NCBI RefSeq assembly: GCF_001591385.1
Contig: NZ_BCUU01000045.1
Span: 1-41,077, forward strand
DNA: 41,077 nt
From: Variovorax soli NBRC 106424
Lineage (GTDB): Bacteria > Pseudomonadota > Gammaproteobacteria > Burkholderiales > Burkholderiaceae_C
Reading direction: 5' to 3'
Positions within the stretch are counted from its first letter, which is position 1; each line of letters begins with the position of its first letter. The notes beneath the pieces are model-generated. The model worked only from the letters and a program-made list of their open reading frames with translations. It made no database searches and had not been told where the DNA came from. Positions 17,477-24,921 of this stretch are shown piece by piece. Both the position numbers and the translations under genes were made by a program.

Positions 17477-17477
17477 T
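17449..17477 (+). promoter_or_regulatory. Sigma70-type promoter of brnTA
   Basis: TTGCTG (17449-17454), an exact 17-bp spacer, TACAAT (17472-17477). It lies in an AT-rich island unlike the surrounding DNA, ten bases upstream of the brnT ATG. The short leader suggests weak or absent Shine-Dalgarno-led initiation. Confidence 0.6.
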
Positions 17478-17486
17478 TTAACCAAA

Positions 17487-17765
17487 ATGTTGATCGAGTT
17501 CGACGCGACGAAGAACGAGAGGAACATGGTCGAACGCAACCTTTCATTCGAGCAGGTCGCAGAGTTCGATTTCAGCACCGCGATCGTTGAAGCGGATGAC
17601 CGCAGGGTCTACTCGGAGGTCCGGTATGTGGCCGTGGGCTTTCTGGGGCTTCGTCTTCATGTGCTGTGTTTCACCCCGGTCGCTGGCGGCATTCGTGTCA
17701 TCAGTTTTCGCAAGGCTAACAAACGAGAGGTCAAGGACTATGAGCAAGCGCAAACCTCTGACTGA
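17487..17765 (+). CDS. brnT: BrnT family ribonuclease toxin
   Basis: 92 residues, normal for BrnT. The N-terminus MLIEFDATKNERNMVERNLSF matches the family's FDWDxxKxxxNxxKHGxSF layout, but the usual Lys-His is Glu-Arg here. The middle has VYSEVRYVAVGFLGLRLHVLCFT and the C-terminus has GGIRVISFRKANKREVKDYE, matching the conserved RIISARKAxxxExxxY strand and helix. BrnT is a RelE-fold RNase that blocks translation until bound by BrnA. The gene overlaps brnA by 26 bp, giving tight coupling. A possible altered His makes activity worth checking. It is an isolated accessory pair between metabolic operons. Confidence 0.85.
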   Translation: MLIEFDATKNERNMVERNLSFEQVAEFDFSTAIVEADDRRVYSEVRYVAVGFLGLRLHVLCFTPVAGGIRVISFRKANKREVKDYEQAQTSD

Positions 17766-18021
17766 TGCGGACGGCGAAGTCCGTGAACTGACGGCTGCCG
17801 ACCTCGCCAAGTTCAAGCCGGCCAGCGAGGCGCTCCCGCCCGAATTGCAGGAGACCCTGGGCATTCGACGCCGCGGGCCGCAAAAGGCCCCGACGAAGGT
17901 GGCGACCACCATCCGGCTCTCGCCCGAGGTAGTGGAGTTCTTCCGCGGCCTTGGGGCGGGCTGGCAGTCGCGGGTGGATGGCGTGCTGCGCGACTACGTG
18001 GCCAAGCACGCACCGCGCTAG
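17740..18021 (+). CDS. brnA: BrnA family antitoxin
   Basis: 93 residues beginning MSKRKPLTDADGEVRELTAADLAKFKPASE. The middle region is rich in Arg and Lys. The C-terminal ribbon-helix-helix-like part reads TTIRLSPEVVEFFRGLGAGWQSRVDGVLRDYV, characteristic of BrnA. It should neutralise BrnT through its N-terminal part and bind DNA as a dimer through the C-terminal part to repress the pair's promoter. The start lies within brnT. A gap of 29 bp separates it from the convergent thioesterase gene. Confidence 0.88.
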   Translation: MSKRKPLTDADGEVRELTAADLAKFKPASEALPPELQETLGIRRRGPQKAPTKVATTIRLSPEVVEFFRGLGAGWQSRVDGVLRDYVAKHAPR

Positions 18022-18050
18022 CGGCGTCCTGCGCCGGCCTCAGGCCAGTT

Positions 18051-18596
18051 TCACTCCGGCCGCTTCAACTCGAACACCAGGCAGGTCGTGGTGGCATGCG
18101 CATACAGCGTGCCGTCCGGCCCGTACAGCCGCGCCTCGGCCGTGGCGAGCTGCTTGCCCACATGCACAACCTTGCCCTCGGCGCGCACGCGCGGGGCCTT
18201 GGGGCCGATGGCCTTCACCAGATTCACGCCCAGTTCGGCCGTGGTGTAGCCGCGGCCCGGCGGCATGGTGGTGTGCACCGCGCAGCCCAGGGCCGAATCG
18301 AGCAGGGTCGCATACCAGCCGCCATGGATGCCGCCCATGGGGTTGCGGTGTTCCGGCTGCGGGGTGCCCTGGAAGAGCGCGCGGCCGGGGCTCACCTCGA
18401 TGATCTGGAAGCTGAGCGTCCTGGCGATCTCCGCATAGGGCAGGTCGCCGCGCAGCATGGCTTCCATCATCTGCAGGCCGCTCATGCCGGCGATCTGCTC
18501 GGGACGCGCCACGCCCGGCCCGGCGCCCGCGTCCAGCCGCGCAATCACTTCGCGCTCCTGCGCCAGCCAGGCCTCGAGTTGGTTGATTTCGCTCAC
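18051..18596 (-). CDS. PaaI-type hotdog thioesterase
   Basis: 181 residues. The hotdog-fold core has the helix NPMGGIHGGWYATLLDSALGCAV and strands GYTTAELGVNLVKAIGP and RVRAEGKVVHVGKQLATAEARLY, as in the PaaI/YbgC-like acyl-CoA thioesterases. It hydrolyses acyl- or aryl-CoA to limit CoA sequestration. The GTG at 18596 was chosen because AAGGA lies 6 nt upstream; an ATG 7 codons earlier lies inside the operator repeats and has no ribosome site. It is divergent from a MarR gene across a 51-bp region with two repeated sites, so it is likely under MarR control. Confidence 0.85.
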   Translation of the reverse strand: MSEINQLEAWLAQEREVIARLDAGAGPGVARPEQIAGMSGLQMMEAMLRGDLPYAEIARTLSFQIIEVSPGRALFQGTPQPEHRNPMGGIHGGWYATLLDSALGCAVHTTMPPGRGYTTAELGVNLVKAIGPKAPRVRAEGKVVHVGKQLATAEARLYGPDGTLYAHATTTCLVFELKRPE

Positions 18597-18610
18597 GATG
18601 AATCCTTGAG

Positions 18611-18640
18611 GTTGCATATACAATAGTTGCAGGTACAATC
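18611..18640. promoter_or_regulatory. Tandem 15-bp repeats, probable MarR operators
   Basis: GTTGCATATACAATA followed immediately by GTTGCAGGTACAATC. Each contains a near-palindromic TTGCAnnTACAA. They fill most of the 51-bp gap between the divergent thioesterase and MarR genes and cover the TACAAT boxes that look like -10 elements for the MarR side. This is consistent with autorepression by the adjacent regulator. Confidence 0.6.
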
Positions 18641-18647
18641 GTAGCAC

Positions 18648-19121
18648 ATGAACTCCACCGTCCTCCAACCCCAGGGCTGCACCAACCTCCGGGTGCGCCA
18701 GCTCATGCGCCGCATCGGGCAGCACTACGACGCCGAGATGGCGCGCTGCGGCCTGAAGACCACGCAGTATTCGCTGCTCTCGTACATCGTCAAGCTGGGC
18801 CCGATCCGCCCGTCGGAGCTGGCGCAAGCCATGCAGATGACGCCTTCCACGCTCAGCCGCAACCTGCAGCCGCTGGTGGCCGCGGGGTGGGTGGTGCTGG
18901 GGGCCGGCACCGACGCGCGCAGCCGCCTGGTGCAGGCCACCGAGGCCGGCCACGACAAGCGGCGCGAGGCGCAGCGCCACTGGAAGGTGGCGCAGCAGAC
19001 GCTCAACGCGCAGCTCGGCCCCGAGCGCGTGGTGGCGCTGCATGCCCTCATCGACGAAAGCCTGTCGCTCCTGCAAGGCAGCGGCGACGACGACACTGAA
19101 GGAGAAGGCGATGCCTCCTGA
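18648..19121 (+). CDS. MarR family transcriptional regulator
   Basis: 157 residues. The winged-helix core runs LRVRQLMRRIGQHYDAEMA, TTQYSLLSYIVKLGPIRPSELAQAM, MTPSTLSRNLQPLVAAGWVV and the wing GTDARSRLVQATEAG. It usually represses and is released by small aromatic or toxic ligands. It is the first gene of an operon with MFS and MATE transporters and a short-chain dehydrogenase, typical of efflux control. Its last 11 bases overlap the MFS gene, whose ribosome site lies inside this gene. Confidence 0.9.
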   Translation: MNSTVLQPQGCTNLRVRQLMRRIGQHYDAEMARCGLKTTQYSLLSYIVKLGPIRPSELAQAMQMTPSTLSRNLQPLVAAGWVVLGAGTDARSRLVQATEAGHDKRREAQRHWKVAQQTLNAQLGPERVVALHALIDESLSLLQGSGDDDTEGEGDAS

Positions 19122-20376
19122 ATCCAACGCGGCCGTGGCGCAAGGCGCGGCACTTCGCAAGCCCGCCCAGCTGGCGCTGGGGCTGGTCCTGCTGGCCGCG
19201 GCCGGCGCCTTCGCCCTGACCATGGGCGTGCGGCAGACCATGGGCCTGTTCCTGTCCTCGCTCAACACCTCCACCGGTCTGGGCATCGGCAGCATCAGCC
19301 TGGCCTTCGCCTTCGGGCAGCTGTGGTGGGGGCTCACGCAACCCTTCGCCGGCGCGGTGGCCGACCGCATCGGCACCGGCCGCGTGATCTTCATGGGTGT
19401 GCTGCTGGTGGCGCTGGGCACCATCATCACGCCGCTGATGAGCAGCACGGCCGGCCTCATCTTCGCCATCGGCGTGCTGGCCGCGGGCGGTGCCGGCATG
19501 GCGGGGCCGTCGGTGCTGATGGCGGCCACCACGCGGCTGGTGCCGCCGCAGCGGCGCGGGCTGGCCACCGGCGTGGTCAATGCGGGCGGCTCCTTCGGCC
19601 AGTTCGCCATGGCACCGATCGCGATCGGGCTGATCTCCGCCACCGGCTGGGCCAATGCGATGCAGTGGCTGGGCGTGCTGGTGCTGCTGGCCCTGCCGGC
19701 CGCCTGGGTCCTCAAGGGCAACTCGGCGCACCTGGCGGCTTCGTCCGCTGCCGCCGGGGCGCGCCCGCTGTCGGCGCGCGAAGCGGTGGCACAGGCGCTC
19801 GCCAATCCCAGCTACCGGCTGCTGAGCCTGGGCTTTTTCGTGTGCGGATTCCATGTGGCCTTCCTGGCCACGCACCTGCCCGGCGTGGTGGCGGCGTGCG
19901 GCCTGAGCCCGCAGATTGGCGCCTGGTCGCTGGCCATGATCGGCCTGTTCAACATCGTCGGCAGCCTGGCCATGGGCTGGGCCGTGGGCCGCTGGCGCAT
20001 GAAGTCGCTGCTGGCGCTGGTGTACGCCACGCGCGGCATCGCGGTGCTGGTCTTCCTGCTGGCGCCCAAGACGCCGGTGGTGATGCTGGTGTTCGCCGCG
20101 GTGATGGGCGTGACCTTCCTGTCCACCGTGCCGCCCACCGCAGGCCTGGTGGCCAAGTTCTTCGGCCCGGCCAACATGGCCATGCTGTTCGGCATCGTGA
20201 TGCTGGCGCACCAGGTGGGCGGCTTCCTCGGTGCCTGGCTGGGCGGCCGCGTGTTCGAGGCCACGGGCAGCTACGACTGGGTCTGGTACATCGACATCCT
20301 GCTGGCGGCCGGTGCAGCGCTGGTGAACCTGCCGATCCGCGAGCAGGCACCCAAGCCCGCCGCGGCGGCGGCCTGA
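19111..20376 (+). CDS. MFS transporter
   Basis: 421 residues with about 12 transmembrane helices. The loop 2-3 region is ADRIGTGRVIFMGVLLVALGT, matching the MFS A-motif area. Conserved glycine-rich helices include GGAGMAGPSVLMAA and GLATGVVNAGGSFGQFAM, a pattern seen in the oxalate/formate antiporter-like branch. It presumably imports or exports a small organic anion or drug using a proton gradient. A strong AAGGAG site lies just upstream of the ATG at 19111, inside the marR coding region. Substrate not predictable. Confidence 0.88.
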   Translation: MPPESNAAVAQGAALRKPAQLALGLVLLAAAGAFALTMGVRQTMGLFLSSLNTSTGLGIGSISLAFAFGQLWWGLTQPFAGAVADRIGTGRVIFMGVLLVALGTIITPLMSSTAGLIFAIGVLAAGGAGMAGPSVLMAATTRLVPPQRRGLATGVVNAGGSFGQFAMAPIAIGLISATGWANAMQWLGVLVLLALPAAWVLKGNSAHLAASSAAAGARPLSAREAVAQALANPSYRLLSLGFFVCGFHVAFLATHLPGVVAACGLSPQIGAWSLAMIGLFNIVGSLAMGWAVGRWRMKSLLALVYATRGIAVLVFLLAPKTPVVMLVFAAVMGVTFLSTVPPTAGLVAKFFGPANMAMLFGIVMLAHQVGGFLGAWLGGRVFEATGSYDWVWYIDILLAAGAALVNLPIREQAPKPAAAAA

Positions 20377-20385
20377 GGGGGCGCC

Positions 20386-21795
20386 ATGAGTTCAGGTTCG
20401 CCTGCCATGGACCCGCGCACGCGCCTCTTGCTGGAGGCGCCCATCGCGCCCACGCTGCTGCGCCTGGCCTTTCCCAACGTGCTGGTCATGCTGGCGCAGG
20501 CCGGTGTCGGCCTGGTCGAGACCTACTTCGTCGGCCAACTCGGCGGCGATGCGCTGGCCTCGATGGCGCTGGTCTTTCCGGTGGTCATGCTGATGCAGAT
20601 GACATCGGCGGGCGCCATGGGCGGCGGCATCGCCTCGTCCATCGCGCGGGCGCTGGGTGCACGCCGGGATGCGAATGCGCTGGTGGCCCACGCGCTGGTC
20701 ATCGCGCTGGGCTTCGGCCTGTTCTTCAGCGCGGCCTTGCTGCTGGGCGGGCCGCGGCTGTACGCCGCCATGGGCGGCAGCGGTGCGTCGCTGCAGGGCG
20801 CGCTGGTCTATTCCAACTGGGTGTTCGCCGGCGCGGTGCTGGTGTGGCTGTTCAACTCGCTGGCGGCGGTGATTCGCGGGACCGGGAACATGGCGGTGCC
20901 GGCCAATGTGACGGTGGCGGGCGTGGTCATCATCATTCCGCTGTCGCCGCTGCTCATCTTCGGCTGGGGGCCGGTGCCGGCCATGGGCATTGCCGGCGGC
21001 GCGGCTGCGCTGCTGCTGTACTACCTGGGCGGCAGCCTGGCGCTGTGGTGGTACCTGCGTTCGCCGCGCAGCCTGCTCAAGCCGCGGCTGGCGGGCGTGC
21101 GGCTGCAGTGGCCGCTGTTTCGCGACATCCTGCGCATCGGCCTGCTGGGGGCGGTCTCCACCCTGGCGACCAATCTTTCCATCGGCATCGCCACGGCGCT
21201 GGCCGGCCACTTCGGCCCGGCGGCCATCGCCGGCTACGGCACCGCGGCGCGGCTGGAATACCTGCTGGTGCCGCTGGTGTTCGGCTTCGGCGCACCGCTT
21301 CTGGCCATGGTGGGCACCTGCATGGGCGCGGGCCGCAAGGAGCGCGCCATGCACGCGGCCTGGGTGGGCGCGCTGATGGCCTTCGCCGTGACCGAGGTCA
21401 TCGGCCTGGCCGCCGCCATCTTCCCGCATCAGTGGCTGCTTCTGTTCGGCAATGACCCGGCCATGCTGGAGGCCGGCACCCAGTACCTGCGCGCGGTGGG
21501 TCCGCTGTACGGATTCTTCGGCGTCGGGCTGGTGCTGTACTTTGCCTCCCAGGGCGCGGGGCGGCTGCTGTGGCCGGTGCTGGGCAACCTGGCGCGCCTC
21601 GTGGTGGCAGCGGCGGGCGGCTGGCTGGCGCTGCGCTGGGGCGGCTCGCTGGTCCATGTCTTCATCGCGCAGGGCGCGGCGCTGCTGGTCTATGGCGTGT
21701 TCATTGCTGCGGCGATTGCCGGCGGCGCCTGGTTCGGGCGCGTTGGCTGGCCGCGTTCCACCGCCGCGCTGCTGCGGCGTGCCGAGCCTGTCTGA
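20386..21795 (+). CDS. MATE family efflux transporter
   Basis: 469 residues, about 12 transmembrane helices. The start LLLEAPIAPTLLRLAFPNVLVMLAQ and VETYFVGQLGGDALASMALVFPV are MATE/DinF-type hallmarks. The second half repeats the motif in IAGYGTAARLEYLLVPLVFGFG. It exports cationic or neutral compounds in exchange for Na+ or H+. It follows the MFS gene after 9 bp with GAGGGGG as ribosome site, and belongs to the MarR operon, suggesting joint defence or export of one class of compound. Confidence 0.9.
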   Translation: MSSGSPAMDPRTRLLLEAPIAPTLLRLAFPNVLVMLAQAGVGLVETYFVGQLGGDALASMALVFPVVMLMQMTSAGAMGGGIASSIARALGARRDANALVAHALVIALGFGLFFSAALLLGGPRLYAAMGGSGASLQGALVYSNWVFAGAVLVWLFNSLAAVIRGTGNMAVPANVTVAGVVIIIPLSPLLIFGWGPVPAMGIAGGAAALLLYYLGGSLALWWYLRSPRSLLKPRLAGVRLQWPLFRDILRIGLLGAVSTLATNLSIGIATALAGHFGPAAIAGYGTAARLEYLLVPLVFGFGAPLLAMVGTCMGAGRKERAMHAAWVGALMAFAVTEVIGLAAAIFPHQWLLLFGNDPAMLEAGTQYLRAVGPLYGFFGVGLVLYFASQGAGRLLWPVLGNLARLVVAAAGGWLALRWGGSLVHVFIAQGAALLVYGVFIAAAIAGGAWFGRVGWPRSTAALLRRAEPV

Positions 21796-21828
21796 GGCTT
21801 CCATCCACTCCCAGGAAAAAGGTTCATC

Positions 21829-22533
21829 ATGAAAATCGAAGGTTCCGTCGTTCTCGTCACCGGCGCCAATCGCGGCCTCGGGGCGGCTTATGCGCGCGCC
21901 GCGCTGGCGGCGGGGGCGCGCAAGGTCTATGCGGCCGCGCGCGATCCGGCATCGGTCGCGCTGGAAGGCGTGGTGCCCATCGCGCTGGACGTGACCGATG
22001 CCGCGCAGGTGGCGGCAGCGGCGCGCGAATGCGCGGACGTCACGCTGCTCATCAACAATGCGGGCATCTCGCGCGGTGCCGGGCTGCTGGATGCCTCGGC
22101 CGGCTTCGACGAGGCGCGCGCCGAGTTCGAGACCAACTTCTTCGGCCCCTGGGCCATGACCCGAGCCTTCGCGCCGGTGCTCAAGGCCAATGGCGGCGGG
22201 GCGGTGGTGAATGTGCTGTCGGCGCTGAGCTGGCTGAGCCTGCCGGGCGCGGCCAGCTACAGCGCCTCCAAGGCGGCCGCCTGGTCGCTGAGCAACGGCC
22301 TGCGAAACGAGCTGCGCGCGCAGGGCACGCAGGTCACCAGCGTGCACGTGGCCTTCATGGACACCGACATGGCGCGCAAGATACCCGGCGACAAGATCTC
22401 GCCCGACGAAGTCGCGCGCCAGACCCTGGCGGCCGTGGAAGCCGGCGCGCCCGAAGTGCTGGCCGATGCCACCACCCGCAGCGTGAAGCAGGGCCTGGTG
22501 GCAGACCCGCCGGTCTACGCCGCCGCGCGCTGA
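21829..22533 (+). CDS. Short-chain dehydrogenase/reductase
   Basis: 234 residues. The nucleotide-binding motif is VTGANRGLGAAYARA, then LLINNAGISRGAGLL, the candidate catalytic Ser in NVLSALSW and the YSASK tetrad (Tyr and Lys). A classical SDR reducing or oxidising a carbonyl/alcohol pair with NAD(P). It has AGGAAAAAGG before its start and is the last gene of the marR-MFS-MATE operon, so it may detoxify the exported compound. Its 3' end overlaps that of the convergent class II aldolase gene by 19 bp. Confidence 0.9.
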   Translation: MKIEGSVVLVTGANRGLGAAYARAALAAGARKVYAAARDPASVALEGVVPIALDVTDAAQVAAAARECADVTLLINNAGISRGAGLLDASAGFDEARAEFETNFFGPWAMTRAFAPVLKANGGGAVVNVLSALSWLSLPGAASYSASKAAAWSLSNGLRNELRAQGTQVTSVHVAFMDTDMARKIPGDKISPDEVARQTLAAVEAGAPEVLADATTRSVKQGLVADPPVYAAAR

Positions 22534-23285
22534 GGCCGCAAGGAAGACGCGGGCGCCGGCAGCAGCCGGCGCAGCGCCTCGAAGAACAGGTCGGACTGCT
22601 CGCGCTCGCCCTGGATCTGCGCGGCCACCTGTGCGGCCAGCGCCTCGTTCACCGGCGCCAGCGGGCGCCCGGTCGATTGCGCGATCACCTGATGCAGGCA
22701 GGCGCGCTCCAGGTAGTACAGGTCGTCGTAGGCGTGGGCGATGCTGCCGCCCGCCACGATCACGCCGTGGTTGCCCAGGAAGGCCACGTCCTTGCCCGCC
22801 ATGGCGCGTGCGATGCGCTCGCCCTCGGCGGTGCCCAGCGCCAGGCCGTTGTACTCGGCGTCGATGGCGATGCGGTGCATGAAGCGCATCGCGTTCTGGC
22901 TGAGCGTCGGGTCGAGCGCGCGGTCGGTCGTGAGTGTGAGCGCGGTGGCGTAGGGCATGTGGCAATGCAGCACCACCGCATGGCCCGCGATGCGATGCAC
23001 CGCGCCGTGGATGAACAGGGCCGTGGGCTCCACGCGATGGCGGCCCGCCAGCACCTTGCCTTCGGCATCGATGAGCACGATGTCGTCGGGCCCGACCTCG
23101 CTCCAGTGCAGGCCGCGCGGGTTGATCAGGAATTGCGCCGCTTCGCCCGGCAATGCCACGCTGAAATGGTTGCACACGCCTTCGGACAGGCCGTGATGCG
23201 CGGCAGCGCGCAGCGCCAGCGCGAGGTCTTCGCGCAGGCGGCGGATGGCGGGGCTGGCGTAGATCGCGTCGTGGCTGGTGCTCAT
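22515..23285 (-). CDS. Class II aldolase/adducin family protein
   Basis: 256 residues. The fold is recognised by LALALRAAAHHGLSEGVCNHFSV, INPRGLHWSEVGPDDIVLID and the zinc-binding pair His107/His109 in LHCHMPYAT, with His173 in FLGNHGVIV as third ligand. The family includes fuculose-, rhamnulose- and ribulose-phosphate aldolases/epimerases and some decarboxylases; this sugar-acid-operon member cannot be assigned to one. It is last in a leftward operon with RidA, DgoK and DgoA (28 bp after dgoA). A chain-cleaving or side reaction in the same sugar-acid pathway is a guess. Confidence 0.85.
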   Translation of the reverse strand: MSTSHDAIYASPAIRRLREDLALALRAAAHHGLSEGVCNHFSVALPGEAAQFLINPRGLHWSEVGPDDIVLIDAEGKVLAGRHRVEPTALFIHGAVHRIAGHAVVLHCHMPYATALTLTTDRALDPTLSQNAMRFMHRIAIDAEYNGLALGTAEGERIARAMAGKDVAFLGNHGVIVAGGSIAHAYDDLYYLERACLHQVIAQSTGRPLAPVNEALAAQVAAQIQGEREQSDLFFEALRRLLPAPASSLRPQRAAA

Positions 23286-23313
23286 GGGGCTGGCCTCTTC
23301 TCTTGTGCGCGTT

Positions 23314-23955
23314 TCAGGCGCGAACGAGCCGCTGCCACGCAGCGACAAACTTCTGTGCATCGTCGGCCACCGCGGCCGCGCTCTTGCCCGGCTTGTAGAG
23401 CGCCGACCCGATGCCGAAGCCGGTGGCGCCGGCCGCGCGCCAGGCGTCCATGTTGTCGGGGCTGATGCCGCCCACCGGCATGAGCGGCGTGCCTGCCGGC
23501 AGCACGGCCAGCAAGGCCTTCACCACGGCGGGCGAGGCGAGTTCGGCCGGGAAGAGCTTGAGCCCGGTGGCACCGGCATCCAGTGCCGCAAAGGCCTCGG
23601 TGGGCGTCATCACGCCGGGCAGGCTGACCATGCCCAGCTTCACGCTCTCGGCGATCACTTCAGGCTTGCAGTCGGGCGAGACCACGAGCTGGCCGCCGGC
23701 CGCATGCACCTCGCGCACCTGCTGCACGTTGAGCACGGTGCCGGCGCCCACCAGCGCCTGCGGATAGCGCTGGCGCATGAGCGCGATGCTGGCCAGCGGA
23801 TCGGGCGAATTGAGCGGCACCTCGAGCAGGCGAAAGCCGGCGGCAGTGATGGCGTCGCCCACGGCGGGCGCCTCCGCCGGCGTGAGGCCGCGCAGGATCG
23901 CCACCAGCGGCAGCGCGCCGGCGGCGGCCTGGAACTTTTCTTGGGGTGTGGTCAT
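23314..23955 (-). CDS. dgoA: 2-dehydro-3-deoxy-6-phosphogalactonate (KDPGal) aldolase
   Basis: 213-residue class I aldolase of the KDPG/KDPGal family. LVAILRGLTPAEA and LEVPLNSPDPLASIALM follow the DgoA rather than the Eda pattern (Eda has a TLRTP-like stretch here). LVGAGTVL, LVVSPDCKPEV and the Schiff-base lysine in ATGLKLFPAE are all present. It splits 2-keto-3-deoxy-6-phospho-galactonate (perhaps also the gluconate form) into pyruvate and glyceraldehyde-3-phosphate. It follows dgoK by 8 bp. No galactonate dehydratase (DgoD) is nearby, so the keto-deoxy acid must come from another reaction, perhaps the dehydratase at 30931. Confidence 0.9.
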   Translation of the reverse strand: MTTPQEKFQAAAGALPLVAILRGLTPAEAPAVGDAITAAGFRLLEVPLNSPDPLASIALMRQRYPQALVGAGTVLNVQQVREVHAAGGQLVVSPDCKPEVIAESVKLGMVSLPGVMTPTEAFAALDAGATGLKLFPAELASPAVVKALLAVLPAGTPLMPVGGISPDNMDAWRAAGATGFGIGSALYKPGKSAAAVADDAQKFVAAWQRLVRA

Positions 23956-23963
23956 TGGTGATC

Positions 23964-24920
23964 TCAGGAAACGGACAGGGCATGCAGCCCCGCCCAGGTG
24001 GCTTCGGAGCCCAGCGTTCGCGTGGCGGTGCCCAGCGACCTGAGCGCAAGCGCATAGCGCTGCGTGAGGGCAGGCGAGCCGATGAGCACGACCTCGCCGT
24101 TGGCGCGGACCGATTGGGTGCGCAGTTCTTCGCCGATGAGCAGGCCCGACAGGTAGCTGGCCAGCTCGCCCGCCGACATGCGCTCGAACAGCGACAGCGT
24201 GCGCGCGCCGAAGGCGTTGTGCAGCAGGCCTTCGCCGTTGTCGGCCTGCGCCACGCCGGAGAGAAAAGCCGCCTCGTCGAACAGGGCCGCCGCATCGAGC
24301 GTGCGCGCGAGGATCGAGTGCTGGCTGAGCAGCGCGTAGAACTCGCCCGTCATGAAGGTCCTGAAGCCCGTCACGCGGCCGTCCTTCACGCGCGCCCACT
24401 TGTTGTGGGTGCCGGGGAGCACGAACAGGCCATCGCGCAGACCGGTGAGGGCGATGGCGCCGAAGATCTGCACCTCTTCGCCGCGCATCACGTCGGGCAC
24501 GCCCGCATGCTCGCAAGAAAACGCCGGGCCGCCCCAAGTTTTCTTGTCCCCCTCGGGGGGCGGGCTGGGCGAAGCCCAGACCTGGGGGTGCTCACACGAG
24601 AGGCCCGGCACGATGGCGATGCGGCCCGGCTCGATCTCGCGCACCTTGGCGCGCACTTCGGGCAGGCCCGCGGCGCAGGGGCAGTAGGGCGCTTCCACCC
24701 AGCCCTGCTTGCTGCCTGCCATGCCGGAGATGAGACAGCGCGTGCCGGCCTCTTGCATCCATGCGCCGAACAGGCTGTCGAACACCTCGCGAAAGCCGCC
24801 CGGCGGCACGGTGAGGATGCCGCGCGCATGGCTCTGCTCCTCCAGCACGCGGCCCTTGGCGTCGATCAGCGCGCCGCGCAGGGAGCTGGTGCCCCAGTCG
24901 ACTGCAACGAGCTGGCCCAT
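23964..24920 (-). CDS. dgoK: 2-dehydro-3-deoxygalactonokinase with an in-frame repeat insertion
   Basis: 318 residues. The start VAVDWGTSSLRGALID is the phosphate-binding DxGTSSxR motif of this kinase family; LISGMAGSKQGW, the VPDVMRGEEVQIFGA segment, FVLPGTHNKWARV and FMTGEFYALLS are further hallmarks. It phosphorylates 2-keto-3-deoxy-galactonate (or -gluconate) with ATP. About 27 residues (roughly 108-134, from SCEHPQVWASPSPPPEG to GGPAF) are extra compared with the family and are encoded by a GC-rich palindromic repeat. Length without it would be about 291, near the E. coli DgoK size. The insertion sits just before the conserved VPDVMRGEE segment, so activity may be affected or tolerated. 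One base separates the ridA stop from this ATG. Confidence 0.9.
   Translation of the reverse strand: MGQLVAVDWGTSSLRGALIDAKGRVLEEQSHARGILTVPPGGFREVFDSLFGAWMQEAGTRCLISGMAGSKQGWVEAPYCPCAAGLPEVRAKVREIEPGRIAIVPGLSCEHPQVWASPSPPPEGDKKTWGGPAFSCEHAGVPDVMRGEEVQIFGAIALTGLRDGLFVLPGTHNKWARVKDGRVTGFRTFMTGEFYALLSQHSILARTLDAAALFDEAAFLSGVAQADNGEGLLHNAFGARTLSLFERMSAGELASYLSGLLIGEELRTQSVRANGEVVLIGSPALTQRYALALRSLGTATRTLGSEATWAGLHALSVS
24519..24599. repeat. Palindromic repeat element inserted in frame in dgoK
   Basis: About 81 bp containing CCCCCTCGGGGGG (24548-24560) and the hairpin CTGGGC-GAA-GCCCAG (24565-24579), preceded by GCCCCAAGTTTTCTTGTC. On the coding strand its ends carry similar copies coding SCEH (24588-24599 and 24507-24518), like an imperfect target duplication. 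The length is a multiple of three, so the gene stays open. From memory, this string type is abundant between genes in Comamonadaceae; here it is inside a gene. Confidence 0.6.
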
Positions 24921-24921
24921 A

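Noticed and set aside
18036..18046. Hairpin GGCC-TCA-GGCC between brnA and the thioesterase as a terminator
   Set aside because: Only a 4-bp stem with a weak T-run; too small to support.
20392..23175. Long - strand frame opposite the MATE and SDR genes
   Set aside because: Composition-driven shadow; Arg/Gln/His/Ala rich, no motif, while MATE and SDR signatures are on the + strand.
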